Shown here: positions 34,914 to 43,935 of the stretch, in pieces
Position numbering within the stretch: position 1 is the first letter of the stretch
Layout of the letters: every line of letters starts with the position of its first letter
Made by a program: the position numbers and the translations under genes
DNA from: Poronia punctata
Lineage: Eukaryota > Ascomycota > Sordariomycetes > Xylariales > Xylariaceae
Reading direction: 5' to 3'
NCBI GenBank assembly: GCA_022579005.1
Contig: MU401457.1
Span: 452,716 to 516,715 of the forward strand
DNA: 64,000 nt
Notes under the pieces: generated by a model
Databases searched by the model: none
What the model saw: only the letters and a program-made list of their open reading frames with translations
Told to the model about the DNA's origin: nothing

Positions 34914-35741
34914 ATGTGGGAAATGTCTGCCCCAACGTCTCAGGGCCATGAGCCCCTTCTTAACCCGGAAAACGCAGCTGCCACCGTAACATGCATTGAT
35001 TTTGCCAACACTCCCCTTGCGGATGAGTACGAGTCCTTCTTTGCAGTGACCATCGACAATCTGCTGTCCCCAGAAGAATGCCACAAACTCCAGCTAGCCG
35101 CAGGAGATGACTGGCAAACCCTAGACAAGGGAAACAGCTTCCGCCAATGCCGGAATATTCTCCTTTTTTCCAGCGAATGGGCTTCGGCACTCTATGATCG
35201 GATTGTCCCGCACCTGCCCGAGGAAGTCAAAGTGCTGCGGAAAGGCGACAGGCCGGCGGAGACGATCGCCGGCCCCTCGCAGCTGAGAGCTAGTGTGGGC
35301 GCCAGGAAGACGGTCTGGCGGATTAAAGAGGCCAATGAACGTCTAAGCTTCCTGCACTACCGGCCTGGACATCACTTCAAGCCGCATTGCGATGCGCTCT
35401 ATTCGCGCCCGGGAAAGGATGAGAAGAGCTTCCTCACTTGTCATATCTATCTAAATGACGCCCCTACTGGTGGGGATGGGGAATCGAGCGGTGGGGGAGG
35501 AGGAGGGGAGACGCGGTTCTGGCCGAGCCAGGTGGGTAAGCGACAAAAGACGGTAGACACAGATATAGACAAAGAAGATGTCGAGGGGGAGGGGCTATTT
35601 GTCGATGTCAAGCCAAAGGCAGGTAGCGCATTAGTATTTCAGCAGAGGATGTTGTGGCATTCGGGGCAAGAAGTCAAACACGGCGATAAGTATACCGTCC
35701 GCTTGGATTTGATGTTTGAACGCCATTTTGAGAAAATCTGA
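34914..35741 (+). CDS. 2-oxoglutarate/Fe(II) oxygenase, prolyl-4-hydroxylase type
   Basis: A 275-residue intron-free protein; ATG 34923 (MSAPTSQ) is an equally plausible start. The double-stranded beta-helix core carries the iron triad: His158 and Asp160 in HHFKPHCDALY, and His249 in MLWHSGQEV. Lys259 or Arg263 (HGDKYTVRLDLMF) would bind the 2-oxoglutarate carboxylate. FLHYRPGHHFKPHCD and FLTCHIYLND are typical of the P4Hc group, which hydroxylates proline or other side chains. A Gly-rich loop (residues 191-198) and an acidic insert (about 215-228) interrupt the core. There is no signal peptide, so it is probably cytosolic or nuclear. The substrate is unknown. Confidence 0.88.
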   Translation: MWEMSAPTSQGHEPLLNPENAAATVTCIDFANTPLADEYESFFAVTIDNLLSPEECHKLQLAAGDDWQTLDKGNSFRQCRNILLFSSEWASALYDRIVPHLPEEVKVLRKGDRPAETIAGPSQLRASVGARKTVWRIKEANERLSFLHYRPGHHFKPHCDALYSRPGKDEKSFLTCHIYLNDAPTGGDGESSGGGGGGETRFWPSQVGKRQKTVDTDIDKEDVEGEGLFVDVKPKAGSALVFQQRMLWHSGQEVKHGDKYTVRLDLMFERHFEKI

Positions 35742-36345
35742 CATGTCTCGAAATTTACTTCTATCGTACCAGTCTATTCCTTGTTACACGGGCCTAGCCA
35801 AGCTTGTTGTCTGTCTTATCTGACATGTAATGAAAAAACCTAACCTGCGCGTGTACGAGTATCTGGCAACTGACGGCCGGTTCAGCTTGGTTCCAAATCC
35901 CTTTCAGAGGGTCCAACCAAGTACCCACGGAATCTTCAAGACAATAAACCTTTTAAATGTCAGTTTCTATAACAACAGTGAGTGCCATGTTATCCTATGT
36001 ACCCCGGAATCGTCTATCACCCTGGCCGATTGATAAGAGTTTGTGGATCGCCCGGAGGACTTTGACCGGTCGGGCAGGAGTCGGACAGGTGGGTTTCAGT
36101 GAGTCAAGCGCATAGAAATCCCGGGCGCTAATTATTCGGTATAAGCAATAAAAATTCTTTTAGCCACGTTGACGATAGCTTCATTTCGACTGGTCCAGAT
36201 TGCCGTGCCGACCCCACACTCGGAATCCCTAATTACAACCATTTAATCTTTTTTGAAATTCTCTCTTTTTTGTTTTCCAAATGCAGGGTCCCTCACCAAA
36301 CTTCAACACCAAGTCTGTACGGCGCAGTTAGGGAACACTCATCCA
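35742..36345. other. Intergenic region
   Basis: Between two plus-strand genes. The open frame of the methyltransferase runs back to ATG 36253, but that part (poly-T stretch, then CCAAATGCAG at 36280-36289) looks like the 3' end of an intron or plain leader, so a 5' untranslated exon here is possible. Confidence 0.45.
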
Positions 36346-37599
36346 ATGGGCCCGGCGAGGCGACCGCTGCCTCCTTCGAGCAGCCTGCCCACTTTGCGCT
36401 CGCTGGACGACCAACTGGATTCTCGCATCTTATCCGCGATAAGTGAACTTCACGCGCTGTACTGTCCCCTGCCGACCTCTCTAGAATTCCAGGCAAAATC
36501 GGGGCCTAGGGATCCTCTGGCAGCGGCAGATTCTGGTTATGCATCCGACAACGACGAATGCGAAGAAAGCAAAGATGGTGTCGTTAAAGGGAGCGACGAA
36601 GCAGGCTTCGAGCTCCGGGACGATCCGTTCGAACGAGCATTTGCCGAGCGCTGGTTGACTGGTTTCCTGGGCCGTGCGGAAACCTTGACATGTTTTGAGA
36701 GCGATGAATCCCGCCAGGCCGCAATCGATAAAGCATCGGCTATTCTCGCTTCCTTTTTTAGTCAGGATGAAGTCGACGATGCGGATGACTTTGAGATCAC
36801 GCGGGATTATCACTTCACGTTGAACCGGCCCTCCTTCGATGCCCACGGACGAGCAGGCCGTATCGAAAAAGAGACGATCACCGTTCAGCTCACCGATGGT
36901 CTAGCCGGCATGAATAAGACGGACCACACCGACGTGGGCTTACAAAGCTGGGGCGCCGCCTTCATCTTTACCGATCTGATGTGCGCATCGCCTGAACGTC
37001 TGGGCTTCACGGCGGACCGACTCGGCCCCTCGCCGTGCATGGTCGAACTGGGCGCTGGAACAGGACTCGTGGGCATTGCTCTTGGCAAGGTCCTACCACG
37101 CCTGGGTGTGCCCGCACCGTCGATAATTGCAACCGACTTCCACCCGACTGTACTAGCAAACATGCAGGCAAACATTTCCAAAAATTTGGGTGTCCCTGTT
37201 GACGACATGGCCCCACCGTGCCTAGTCCAGTCCGCTCATCTCGACTGGGAGAGCCCGAATCTCTCGGCACCACTGGATAAAAAAGCCGATGTCCTCCTCG
37301 CGACAGACGCCATTTACGAGCCCCGACATGCAGTCTGGCTACGTGACTGCGCGGCACGCATGCTGAAGCCAGACGGCGTCTTCTGGCTCATGCTGACGGT
37401 GCGGACGACGGGCAAGTTTGAGGGCATCAGCGACACGGTGCGGGCCGCCTTCAATGGTCACGACGGATGGCAGAGCCCTAGTGGTCAGGTGCTCGCCATA
37501 CTGGATGAGGAACGCTATGCACGACCGAGCGGGATCGGACGTGGCGATGAGAGCGAGTATCGTCTTTTCAGAATCGGATGGGCTGATCGGACTTCATAG
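36346..37599 (+). CDS. Methyltransf_16-type protein lysine methyltransferase (FAM86/METTL21 group)
   Basis: 417 residues from ATG 36346. The C-terminal half is a class I SAM-dependent methyltransferase: LQSWGAAFIFTDLM (200-212), SAM-binding motif I MVELGAGTGLVG (232-243), the acidic strand-2 end IIATDFHP, and the group's DAIYEP motif (321-326), followed by LKPDGVFWLML. This family methylates lysines of elongation factors and other proteins. The N-terminal half (Asp/Glu-rich, with FERAFAERWLTGFLGR) is variable and could recognise the substrate; its length resembles FAM86/Efm3-like enzymes acting on eEF2. The start was chosen because upstream codons look like intron or leader. The exact substrate is inferred only. 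Confidence 0.83.
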   Translation: MGPARRPLPPSSSLPTLRSLDDQLDSRILSAISELHALYCPLPTSLEFQAKSGPRDPLAAADSGYASDNDECEESKDGVVKGSDEAGFELRDDPFERAFAERWLTGFLGRAETLTCFESDESRQAAIDKASAILASFFSQDEVDDADDFEITRDYHFTLNRPSFDAHGRAGRIEKETITVQLTDGLAGMNKTDHTDVGLQSWGAAFIFTDLMCASPERLGFTADRLGPSPCMVELGAGTGLVGIALGKVLPRLGVPAPSIIATDFHPTVLANMQANISKNLGVPVDDMAPPCLVQSAHLDWESPNLSAPLDKKADVLLATDAIYEPRHAVWLRDCAARMLKPDGVFWLMLTVRTTGKFEGISDTVRAAFNGHDGWQSPSGQVLAILDEERYARPSGIGRGDESEYRLFRIGWADRTS

Positions 37600-38578
37600 A
37601 CCATAGATAAAAGGGTACATGGATGGAATAGACATAGAAATAGAATAGAAAGGAGCCTGGCTATAGATGGGCTAGCGGCGGACGCGATATGACGCTTATG
37701 ATGGCTGGTTTAGTTCTGGTCTCTTGGGTTTTGGGACGATGAGAGAGCGTTAGATACCTACTTCCGGGTACCTTAAACCGGTGAGGGGGCTTCATTTCTG
37801 CGTAGGGGAGTTAGACGACAGGTGATGGAAAACACAGCCTAAATACGATTATGAGAAATGCAACACACATCCAACAGTGGCATTCTGCAGGAAGATTCCT
37901 GCTTAGCCCCTCATGCACCCTTTTGTCCGCCCTTTAAACCTGATCGGTCGCCAACCAAAGATTGCAACCACTGCCCCATGATTTTCCCACCGGTTACCGT
38001 ACCACATTTAAGACTTTCCCGGGTCCCGGCCGGCAACCAGATGCGTTTCTAACCCCCGCCAGAAAGGTGGTATTTCTGCACATGTCCCCTCTTGGAAGAG
38101 TCATTCATACGAGGTACCTACTCAGGATGCGCAGGGCTGGAGACGACTTTATGAAAAGTGGCCAAACTGGCATCTCGGGCTTTTCAAAATGACGAGTCTT
38201 GCCAGTTGGATTGTTAATCAGGTTCTTCAGGATCTGCGTTGTCTGTCTGGCTTATTTATATACCGAATGGGCGTGGTATGATGTCATATGCAACCCAGCA
38301 AATGCATCTCTTCGGCGTAGAATTTCCCAAGGGGACATATGCAAAAACAAACCTGCCATCGACCTACAAGGTTAGGATGTAAATAAAAGTCGAGTGGACC
38401 GTGTTGCTTTTGTTTTGGCTTGGTTGGGGAAAGTAGTAGATATTTTATAAGTGTGTTGAAGGTCTGAGAGGTCACGAAAACTGTCATCAGACGTAAAGCG
38501 AAAACTTACAGTGTAATCTCATCAATACCTCAGTACCTAAGGCACCTAACCTACCCGGTAGACAAAAGACTTTGAACC
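37600..38578. other. Intergenic region
   Basis: About 1 kb between plus-strand genes. Overlapping short frames at 37858-38192 lack protein-like features. It contains the promoter of the gene at 38579. Confidence 0.5.
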
Positions 38579-39325
38579 ATGGCTACGGCTACACCACCAC
38601 CCCCTGACTACGATGAACTCCCCATACCTCCAGCGTACCGGGAACTGGAAGAGGAACACGAAGGCGGCCGGTCTCTTCATCTGCCAAAAGAACTCAATCT
38701 TTACATGCCGGCGGATACCTGTTATCTGGCGCCGGATATCAACCACCCGCTATACAATGTGCAGGTGGTATACCGACAATTCGCGCCCGTTGATACGGAA
38801 ATCACGTTGCGGTCCGGGCCTGATGACATGGCCATGTCGTGGGGGAGTTTGAGGATCAAGGCAAATCGCATTAGTATACGGGCAACGACGATGGATACTC
38901 GGAGAGGTGGTAGATTTGATTTTTCCGGGGTGAATGTTGCTGGGGCCGTTGGACGATCTTTGAGTTTTGATATGGCAAGGAGTGCAATAAATGGGATCGG
39001 GGTTGAGAAGTTTGAGTGGAGGCATGGGACCTTGCCTGATGTTCCCATGTTTAATGCTGTGTCGCCTTGGAAATTGGTGAGGAAGACATTGTCTTCATCC
39101 GCGCCATCATCTTCTTCTTCGTCTTCTTCATCTTCTTCGTCTAGGGATGATGGACTATTGGATAATGGTGAGTTGTTGGCTACGTTGTCGTTTAAAAAGG
39201 CTAGTCGTTCGAAACTATTGACTTTTCGCTTCGGGGACTCTGTTGTCAATAGAAGTGGAGGGTTTGATGATCGTTGGATTGTGGTGGCTCTGTTGACGGG
39301 GTTGGCGATTTGGCAGAAAAGCTAA
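38579..39325 (+). CDS. Hypothetical protein with poly-Ser linker, function unknown
   Basis: A 248-residue intron-free frame starting CCATGGCTACG. A Pro-rich N-terminus (PPPPDYDELPIPPAYRELEEE) contains PPPPDY and PPAY, which resemble PY motifs that bind WW domains. The remainder alternates short beta-like segments (DTEITLRSGPDDMAMSWGSL, RISIRATTMD) with a 12-residue Ser run before SRDDG. The end RWIVVALLTGLAIWQKS is hydrophobic, either a final strand-helix or a membrane-associated tail. The pattern is reminiscent of tubby/LURP-one-like beta barrels with a C-terminal hydrophobic helix, but I cannot assign it. Likely a real gene. Confidence 0.68.
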   Translation: MATATPPPPDYDELPIPPAYRELEEEHEGGRSLHLPKELNLYMPADTCYLAPDINHPLYNVQVVYRQFAPVDTEITLRSGPDDMAMSWGSLRIKANRISIRATTMDTRRGGRFDFSGVNVAGAVGRSLSFDMARSAINGIGVEKFEWRHGTLPDVPMFNAVSPWKLVRKTLSSSAPSSSSSSSSSSSSRDDGLLDNGELLATLSFKKASRSKLLTFRFGDSVVNRSGGFDDRWIVVALLTGLAIWQKS

Positions 39326-39949
39326 GGGGTGAGTGGTACATATACGAAGGTATATCGGGGGGAGACGAACAACGGGAATAGGCTTATGTGATAAAAGCCG
39401 TTAGCTGATGGGTGGCTTGGACAAGATGGTGCTACCGGAGTTGGTGCTGATTCTCCGACTTTCCCAAGCTATTTTATTCTAATAATATGGAAGCTTGTGG
39501 TTTTAGTTTTAACCTGTGCTTTTAGTCTATAGGATTTGGTGGCCTGGGCTAATGATGGAAGCCGCCATCGTGATGGTAGTACGAGCTGATAACTTGCGCC
39601 TTCCCTTACTCAACCAATCTACCAGTACAAGCTACATTACCTACCATAAGACATCATTATATCCACTAAGTCAGGTGTGCAGTTTTGGACCAGCCTAGAC
39701 CAGCCCGACTTCTCAGCTCGATTTACGAGTACCTGCTTGTGGTGATAGGTAAGTAGCCACTTGGATGTTCCAAATACAGTATCATATCCTTGCCATGTCT
39801 ACAACGGTTGGTGCTCACAACGTGCAAGAATTATTGTTAGTCCCGGCTCCCGAGTCCAACATGTCTTGTGAGCTCAAACGATACCGTACACACGGTAGTT
39901 CCTTCAAGCCACTGCCACTGAAATATCCTACACACGATAATAGACAGCA
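39326..39949. other. Intergenic region upstream of the HET gene
   Basis: About 620 bp, no gene seen. Presumed promoter of the HET-domain gene at its right end. Confidence 0.5.
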
Positions 39950-42490
39950 ATGTCTTCCGATGAGTCACAGTCGCATACTGCCAACTTGAAAGATCTCCAC
40001 GCACAGCTGATGACCCTCCCGCTCAGCGCCCGAGTTATATTCGTTTGTGCCTATGTCGGTACACAGGCTAGCATAAACGCGTTGCGGGATACGGTGCTCT
40101 CCAAGACCGGGGCCTGGGTCCTATCTTGTCTACTGAAGCTCATGAGTCTATTCCCAGGCTTTGGACGCTTTGTCGTACCCGGATGGATCATCTCCGCTAT
40201 CATACACGTGTATTTCTTCTTGTTCCGACAATCATCATGGCGAGAGGCGGCCGTCACGCTCCATCGTTTTCTCAGCAGGGATGACGCGGACGTCAATTCC
40301 AGTTCGAAATTCGTCTTTCATCTATCTGATGCGATCCTCTACATGTTTTTATCTGTCGTGTTCCGGAATATTGCCGTCATCTTTTCCTGGTTACTCTCGA
40401 TATGGATCTCCCTTTCTAGCTTAATTGTTTTGTGGTTTGTGACGGTTGACGACCCAGTGAACACCTTCAATGCCCATGTTGCTACGATTCGAGACCTCGT
40501 CTTGCCCAAGGTGTCACCATGGGTTTGGATGGGAATCCGTCGTCTTCATATCATCCTGGTCTACTTCGTTCGATTTTGGATAAAGTGCAGCAACTATGTG
40601 GTCGACCACGCAGACAAGCGAACTGCCGCCTTGGTCGTTACATTACCTCCCTATCAGTATGCAGCACTTGGGCCTGGCGAGATCCGTCTTTTGAAGCTTT
40701 CAAAACATACACCTTGGAGTCCGGTCCGATGCGAGCTAGCACCCGTCGTTCTCGACGATGCACCCCCGTTCGAGACCATCTCGTACACATGGGGATCTCT
40801 ACCATCGACTAAACTGCTGATCCTCAACAACAAGAGACTGATTGTCTCGGAGCGTGTATATGACATTGTGCGTGACAGGGCCTCGTGTCTGAAGACGAGA
40901 TACATGTGGATCGACTCCACCTGTATCAACCAACGTGACGACGAAGAGAAGAGTGCACAGGTCCAACTGATGAGGAAGATCTACGGCTCGTCCTATCATA
41001 CGATAGTATGGCTCGGTCACGCCCCTGATGCTAACGATGCCATTGCGTTCATAGCAGATATTCAGCGGCGCATCGACAGGGACGATGCGGCCGAGCGAGC
41101 ATCGCGCCCTCTCGACCAACTCTCGGTTGAAAGCCCAAGCTGGCCCGCCTTAATGAGACTCATAAAGCACGATTATTGGAGCCGTTGTTGGGTCGTTCAA
41201 GAGATCGCAGTTTCCAAGGAAGTGATTGTGTCCTATGGAGGCGAGCTCCTGACGTGGGATTACTTTGCCCCATTTATCGAAGTCTTGTTTAGCGAAGACT
41301 TCAACCATATATGGCACATATCCAAGATTTACGAGCAGAGCCTGGCTCGTGAGGCCTTATCCATAGATGAAGGCATGCAGGTGGCATCTCTGACGCGTAT
41401 GAGAGAGCTAGTCAGCAATAACCAGTCGATCGGGCTGTTTGACTTGCTTGTCACTAGCGTCAACTCTACAGCCACAGACGTCCGGGATAACATATATGCG
41501 GTGCAAGGGATGAGCACGGCGGCCAGAACGGGTGACTTGATGCCCGACTACACTTGCCCAGCCCAGGAGCTATACCAGAAGACGGCCGAATATCTCGTCA
41601 AGGAGGACAGTCACGCTTCCCGCTTACTCCACTTCGCAGGTGTTGGCTTCTACCGCAACAAGGATTTTCCCACGTCTTGGGTTCCGGATTGGAGCAGCAA
41701 GAAAGTGAGCTTCGCTTCCTGGCGGGCTTCTTCTAGATGGCCCTATCGAGCATCGGGACCATCCTATGCTGAACCTGCCATGAATCTGTCAGCTGACGGA
41801 TCCACGCTCTTTGTAAAGGGCGTCATTGTAGATGAAGTCAAAGAAGCCGGGCCCCAATTTTTTGGCTTGTCAGAAAACGGCGTGATCAAACCCAAGAGAT
41901 TCCCGGGACCTATGAAGGATTATGTTGATTGCCGAGAAGCGGCGATGAATAGCAGGTATCTGACGGAGCCCTACGTAACAGGCATACCTCTGGTCGAAGC
42001 ACTCTGGCGCACCTTGATGTGCGATAGAACGCCTGAGAATACTTGGCCGGCTGATCCCGTCTTCTTCGAGCATTACCAATCATGGGACAGGGTGTGCAAT
42101 GCATTTGTGAAATTTCTAGGGCCGGATGGCGATATTACTCCGCTAGCCGAACTCGAGAAGATTGGCGAGAGTGAAATGACAGAAAAACAGAAAGGTTTCA
42201 TTATGGCCGTGGCCGAGTCATCAGTAAGCTCAGGTCGATTCGCGAATATATCGGGTGTGTATACGCGCGAGCGCATGTTTGCTGTTACGGAGAGAGGCTA
42301 TATGGGGATAGTGCCACCTTATTCAAAGGTTGGAGATAAGGTGTGTATTATTTCGGGTGGTCAAGTGCCGTTCTTGCTCAGGCGTGTAGGTGATAAGTGG
42401 AATCTCGTTGGTGAGAGTTATTTTCATGGTATGATGGATGGGGAAATGTTGGCTCAGGGATACTTGGAAGAGATGATTGAACTATGCTAG
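39950..42490 (+). CDS. HET-domain protein with N-terminal membrane segments
   Basis: An 846-residue intron-free protein. The heterokaryon incompatibility (HET) domain spans about residues 272-425: FETISYTWGS at the start, the hallmark YMWIDSTCINQRDDEEKSAQV (split by me at 318-338), YHTIVWLGHA, and SRCWVVQEIAVSK. HET domains are TIR-like effectors that trigger cell death after fusion of unlike strains. Ahead of it are several hydrophobic stretches, about residues 27-40, 56-92, 127-165 and 196-212, consistent with three to five membrane helices. The C-terminal half (from about 430) contains the usual DVRDNIYAVQGM segment, SWVPDWSS, and a final GDKVCIISGGQVPFLLRR block common in HET proteins. 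The allelic partner or trigger is unknown. The gene is GC-normal and shows no RIP, so it is not a recent repeat. Confidence 0.92.
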   Translation: MSSDESQSHTANLKDLHAQLMTLPLSARVIFVCAYVGTQASINALRDTVLSKTGAWVLSCLLKLMSLFPGFGRFVVPGWIISAIIHVYFFLFRQSSWREAAVTLHRFLSRDDADVNSSSKFVFHLSDAILYMFLSVVFRNIAVIFSWLLSIWISLSSLIVLWFVTVDDPVNTFNAHVATIRDLVLPKVSPWVWMGIRRLHIILVYFVRFWIKCSNYVVDHADKRTAALVVTLPPYQYAALGPGEIRLLKLSKHTPWSPVRCELAPVVLDDAPPFETISYTWGSLPSTKLLILNNKRLIVSERVYDIVRDRASCLKTRYMWIDSTCINQRDDEEKSAQVQLMRKIYGSSYHTIVWLGHAPDANDAIAFIADIQRRIDRDDAAERASRPLDQLSVESPSWPALMRLIKHDYWSRCWVVQEIAVSKEVIVSYGGELLTWDYFAPFIEVLFSEDFNHIWHISKIYEQSLAREALSIDEGMQVASLTRMRELVSNNQSIGLFDLLVTSVNSTATDVRDNIYAVQGMSTAARTGDLMPDYTCPAQELYQKTAEYLVKEDSHASRLLHFAGVGFYRNKDFPTSWVPDWSSKKVSFASWRASSRWPYRASGPSYAEPAMNLSADGSTLFVKGVIVDEVKEAGPQFFGLSENGVIKPKRFPGPMKDYVDCREAAMNSRYLTEPYVTGIPLVEALWRTLMCDRTPENTWPADPVFFEHYQSWDRVCNAFVKFLGPDGDITPLAELEKIGESEMTEKQKGFIMAVAESSVSSGRFANISGVYTRERMFAVTERGYMGIVPPYSKVGDKVCIISGGQVPFLLRRVGDKWNLVGESYFHGMMDGEMLAQGYLEEMIELC

Positions 42491-42682
42491 CCATATTTTT
42501 ATATTGTTACTACAAAAAATACTTACAAAAGCCGGACTATTTAATGATTCACTTACTTTTGTCCATGTCAACATGGGGTTTATTCGCTGTCTATCTGGAA
42601 TCTCTATTCTATCAATAACGTATCAAATATAAACTAGACTCTCTACACCCCTCACCTACCTAGGTAGTATAGATAAGCATCA

Positions 42683-43378
42683 TCACCTCAAAACTGCCTT
42701 AGCCTGTCTTCGCAAGCGACTAGAAAACGTCTCACGCGCCTGTATCTGCGGGCCCAAATCGCGGAAATCAACATGTATCACATCATGCGCGTTCATGGCT
42801 GTACGTCGTGAGGTGATGAGATGAAGGTTCGACGGTGTTACGGCCGAGGACTGGGGGTTTAGAGAGGAAGACGAAGACGAAATCCCAGGAGTGATGGTAC
42901 TGTTACCTTGCGAGCTTGTCAGGTTCTCATCCCAGATTATCCTCGCCGAATCGATTATGATTCGTACATCTTCTTCCCGTTTCGATTTTCTTTTTTCTTT
43001 TTTGCTGTGGTGTAGATGTTGAGCCTCGAAAGCTTGACGGGCATGTGTGGTGAGGAAGGAGTGGATTTGGGGGCGGAGTTGACTCGTTCCTTCTCCTTCT
43101 CCTTCTTCTTCTTTGTCTTCGGGGGCTGGGGCTAGAAGTCTGGGACGAGATATTAAAGGGGGGAGAAGGGTGGGGGTGGGGGATTGTGAAAGGGGAGGGG
43201 AAGGGGATGGGGAAGAGGGAGGGGGAGGAGTGAATGAGACGGCGGGGATTGTATACACGCATTGGGTGTCTTTGTCTTTGTGTTGGGGTTGAGGGTTGAG
43301 GGGGTTAGGAGGGTTGGGACATAATTTGTGGTGGAAGGTGATGTGGTAGATATTGTTATCGGTGGTGTTTGAGGGCAT
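42683..43378 (-). CDS. Low-complexity hypothetical protein
   Basis: A 231-residue frame that I do not recognise. The N-terminal third has NNIYHITFHHKL and then a dense Pro/Ser tract. The middle is acidic then strongly basic (SKKEKRKSKREEDVR). The C-terminal third is better ordered: RIIIDSARIIWDENL, then AMNAHDVIHVDFRDLG and SSRLRRQAKAVLR. The C-terminal segments suggest a real conserved protein, while the Pro/Ser region is biased enough that the frame could be partly fortuitous. The neighbour HET gene converges on it with about 190 bp between stops. Confidence 0.5.
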   Translation of the reverse strand: MPSNTTDNNIYHITFHHKLCPNPPNPLNPQPQHKDKDTQCVYTIPAVSFTPPPPSSPSPSPPLSQSPTPTLLPPLISRPRLLAPAPEDKEEEGEGEGTSQLRPQIHSFLTTHARQAFEAQHLHHSKKEKRKSKREEDVRIIIDSARIIWDENLTSSQGNSTITPGISSSSSSLNPQSSAVTPSNLHLITSRRTAMNAHDVIHVDFRDLGPQIQARETFSSRLRRQAKAVLR

Positions 43379-43935
43379 TTTGTGTGTAGTAGGTAGAAGT
43401 TACCGCCGCTGGGGGTTTAAGTACCTCTAACTTACTCTGTTTCTCTCGGTTAGGGTAGGGTAGGTAGATCGGGACTTTTTTCACGCTGGCTCTGCCGGTG
43501 AAGATAGGAGGTGAGTTCGTTTAGGTGTTGCGAAAGAGGTCTAGATAGATGGCGTTTATCTCTTCGGGGAAATATATTTATAGAACTGAGACTATACAGA
43601 TGTGTTTACGATCACATGTGATGTTTGAAAACGAGGGAGTGGTTTGTTATTGTTCGATGTCTTGCAAATTGTTGTCAAAACTTGGGACTTGTGACCGAAC
43701 AAATGCTTTGTTACGCGGGTCTGGTGGTTGTGATTCTGGGTTGTGAGCTAGGGGGAGGTACAATGTTGAAGGTAACGGATACGTAGACGAATGTCAGTTT
43801 GGTCTCCATGGCATTGTGTTCATAACCGAGTTAAACATTGATGGGTATATACACCTTGCGAATAACGACAGCCAGCCAGGCCAGTCTAGGAATTTTATCT
43901 AACACTTTTTCCATGACTTGGTATTCGTGAGTGAT
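43379..43935. other. Intergenic region
   Basis: About 560 bp between two minus-strand genes. No supported gene. Confidence 0.5.

Noticed and set aside
35830..36033. 67-codon plus frame between the oxygenase and the methyltransferase
   Set aside because: Short, no conserved features, lies in a probable 3' UTR.
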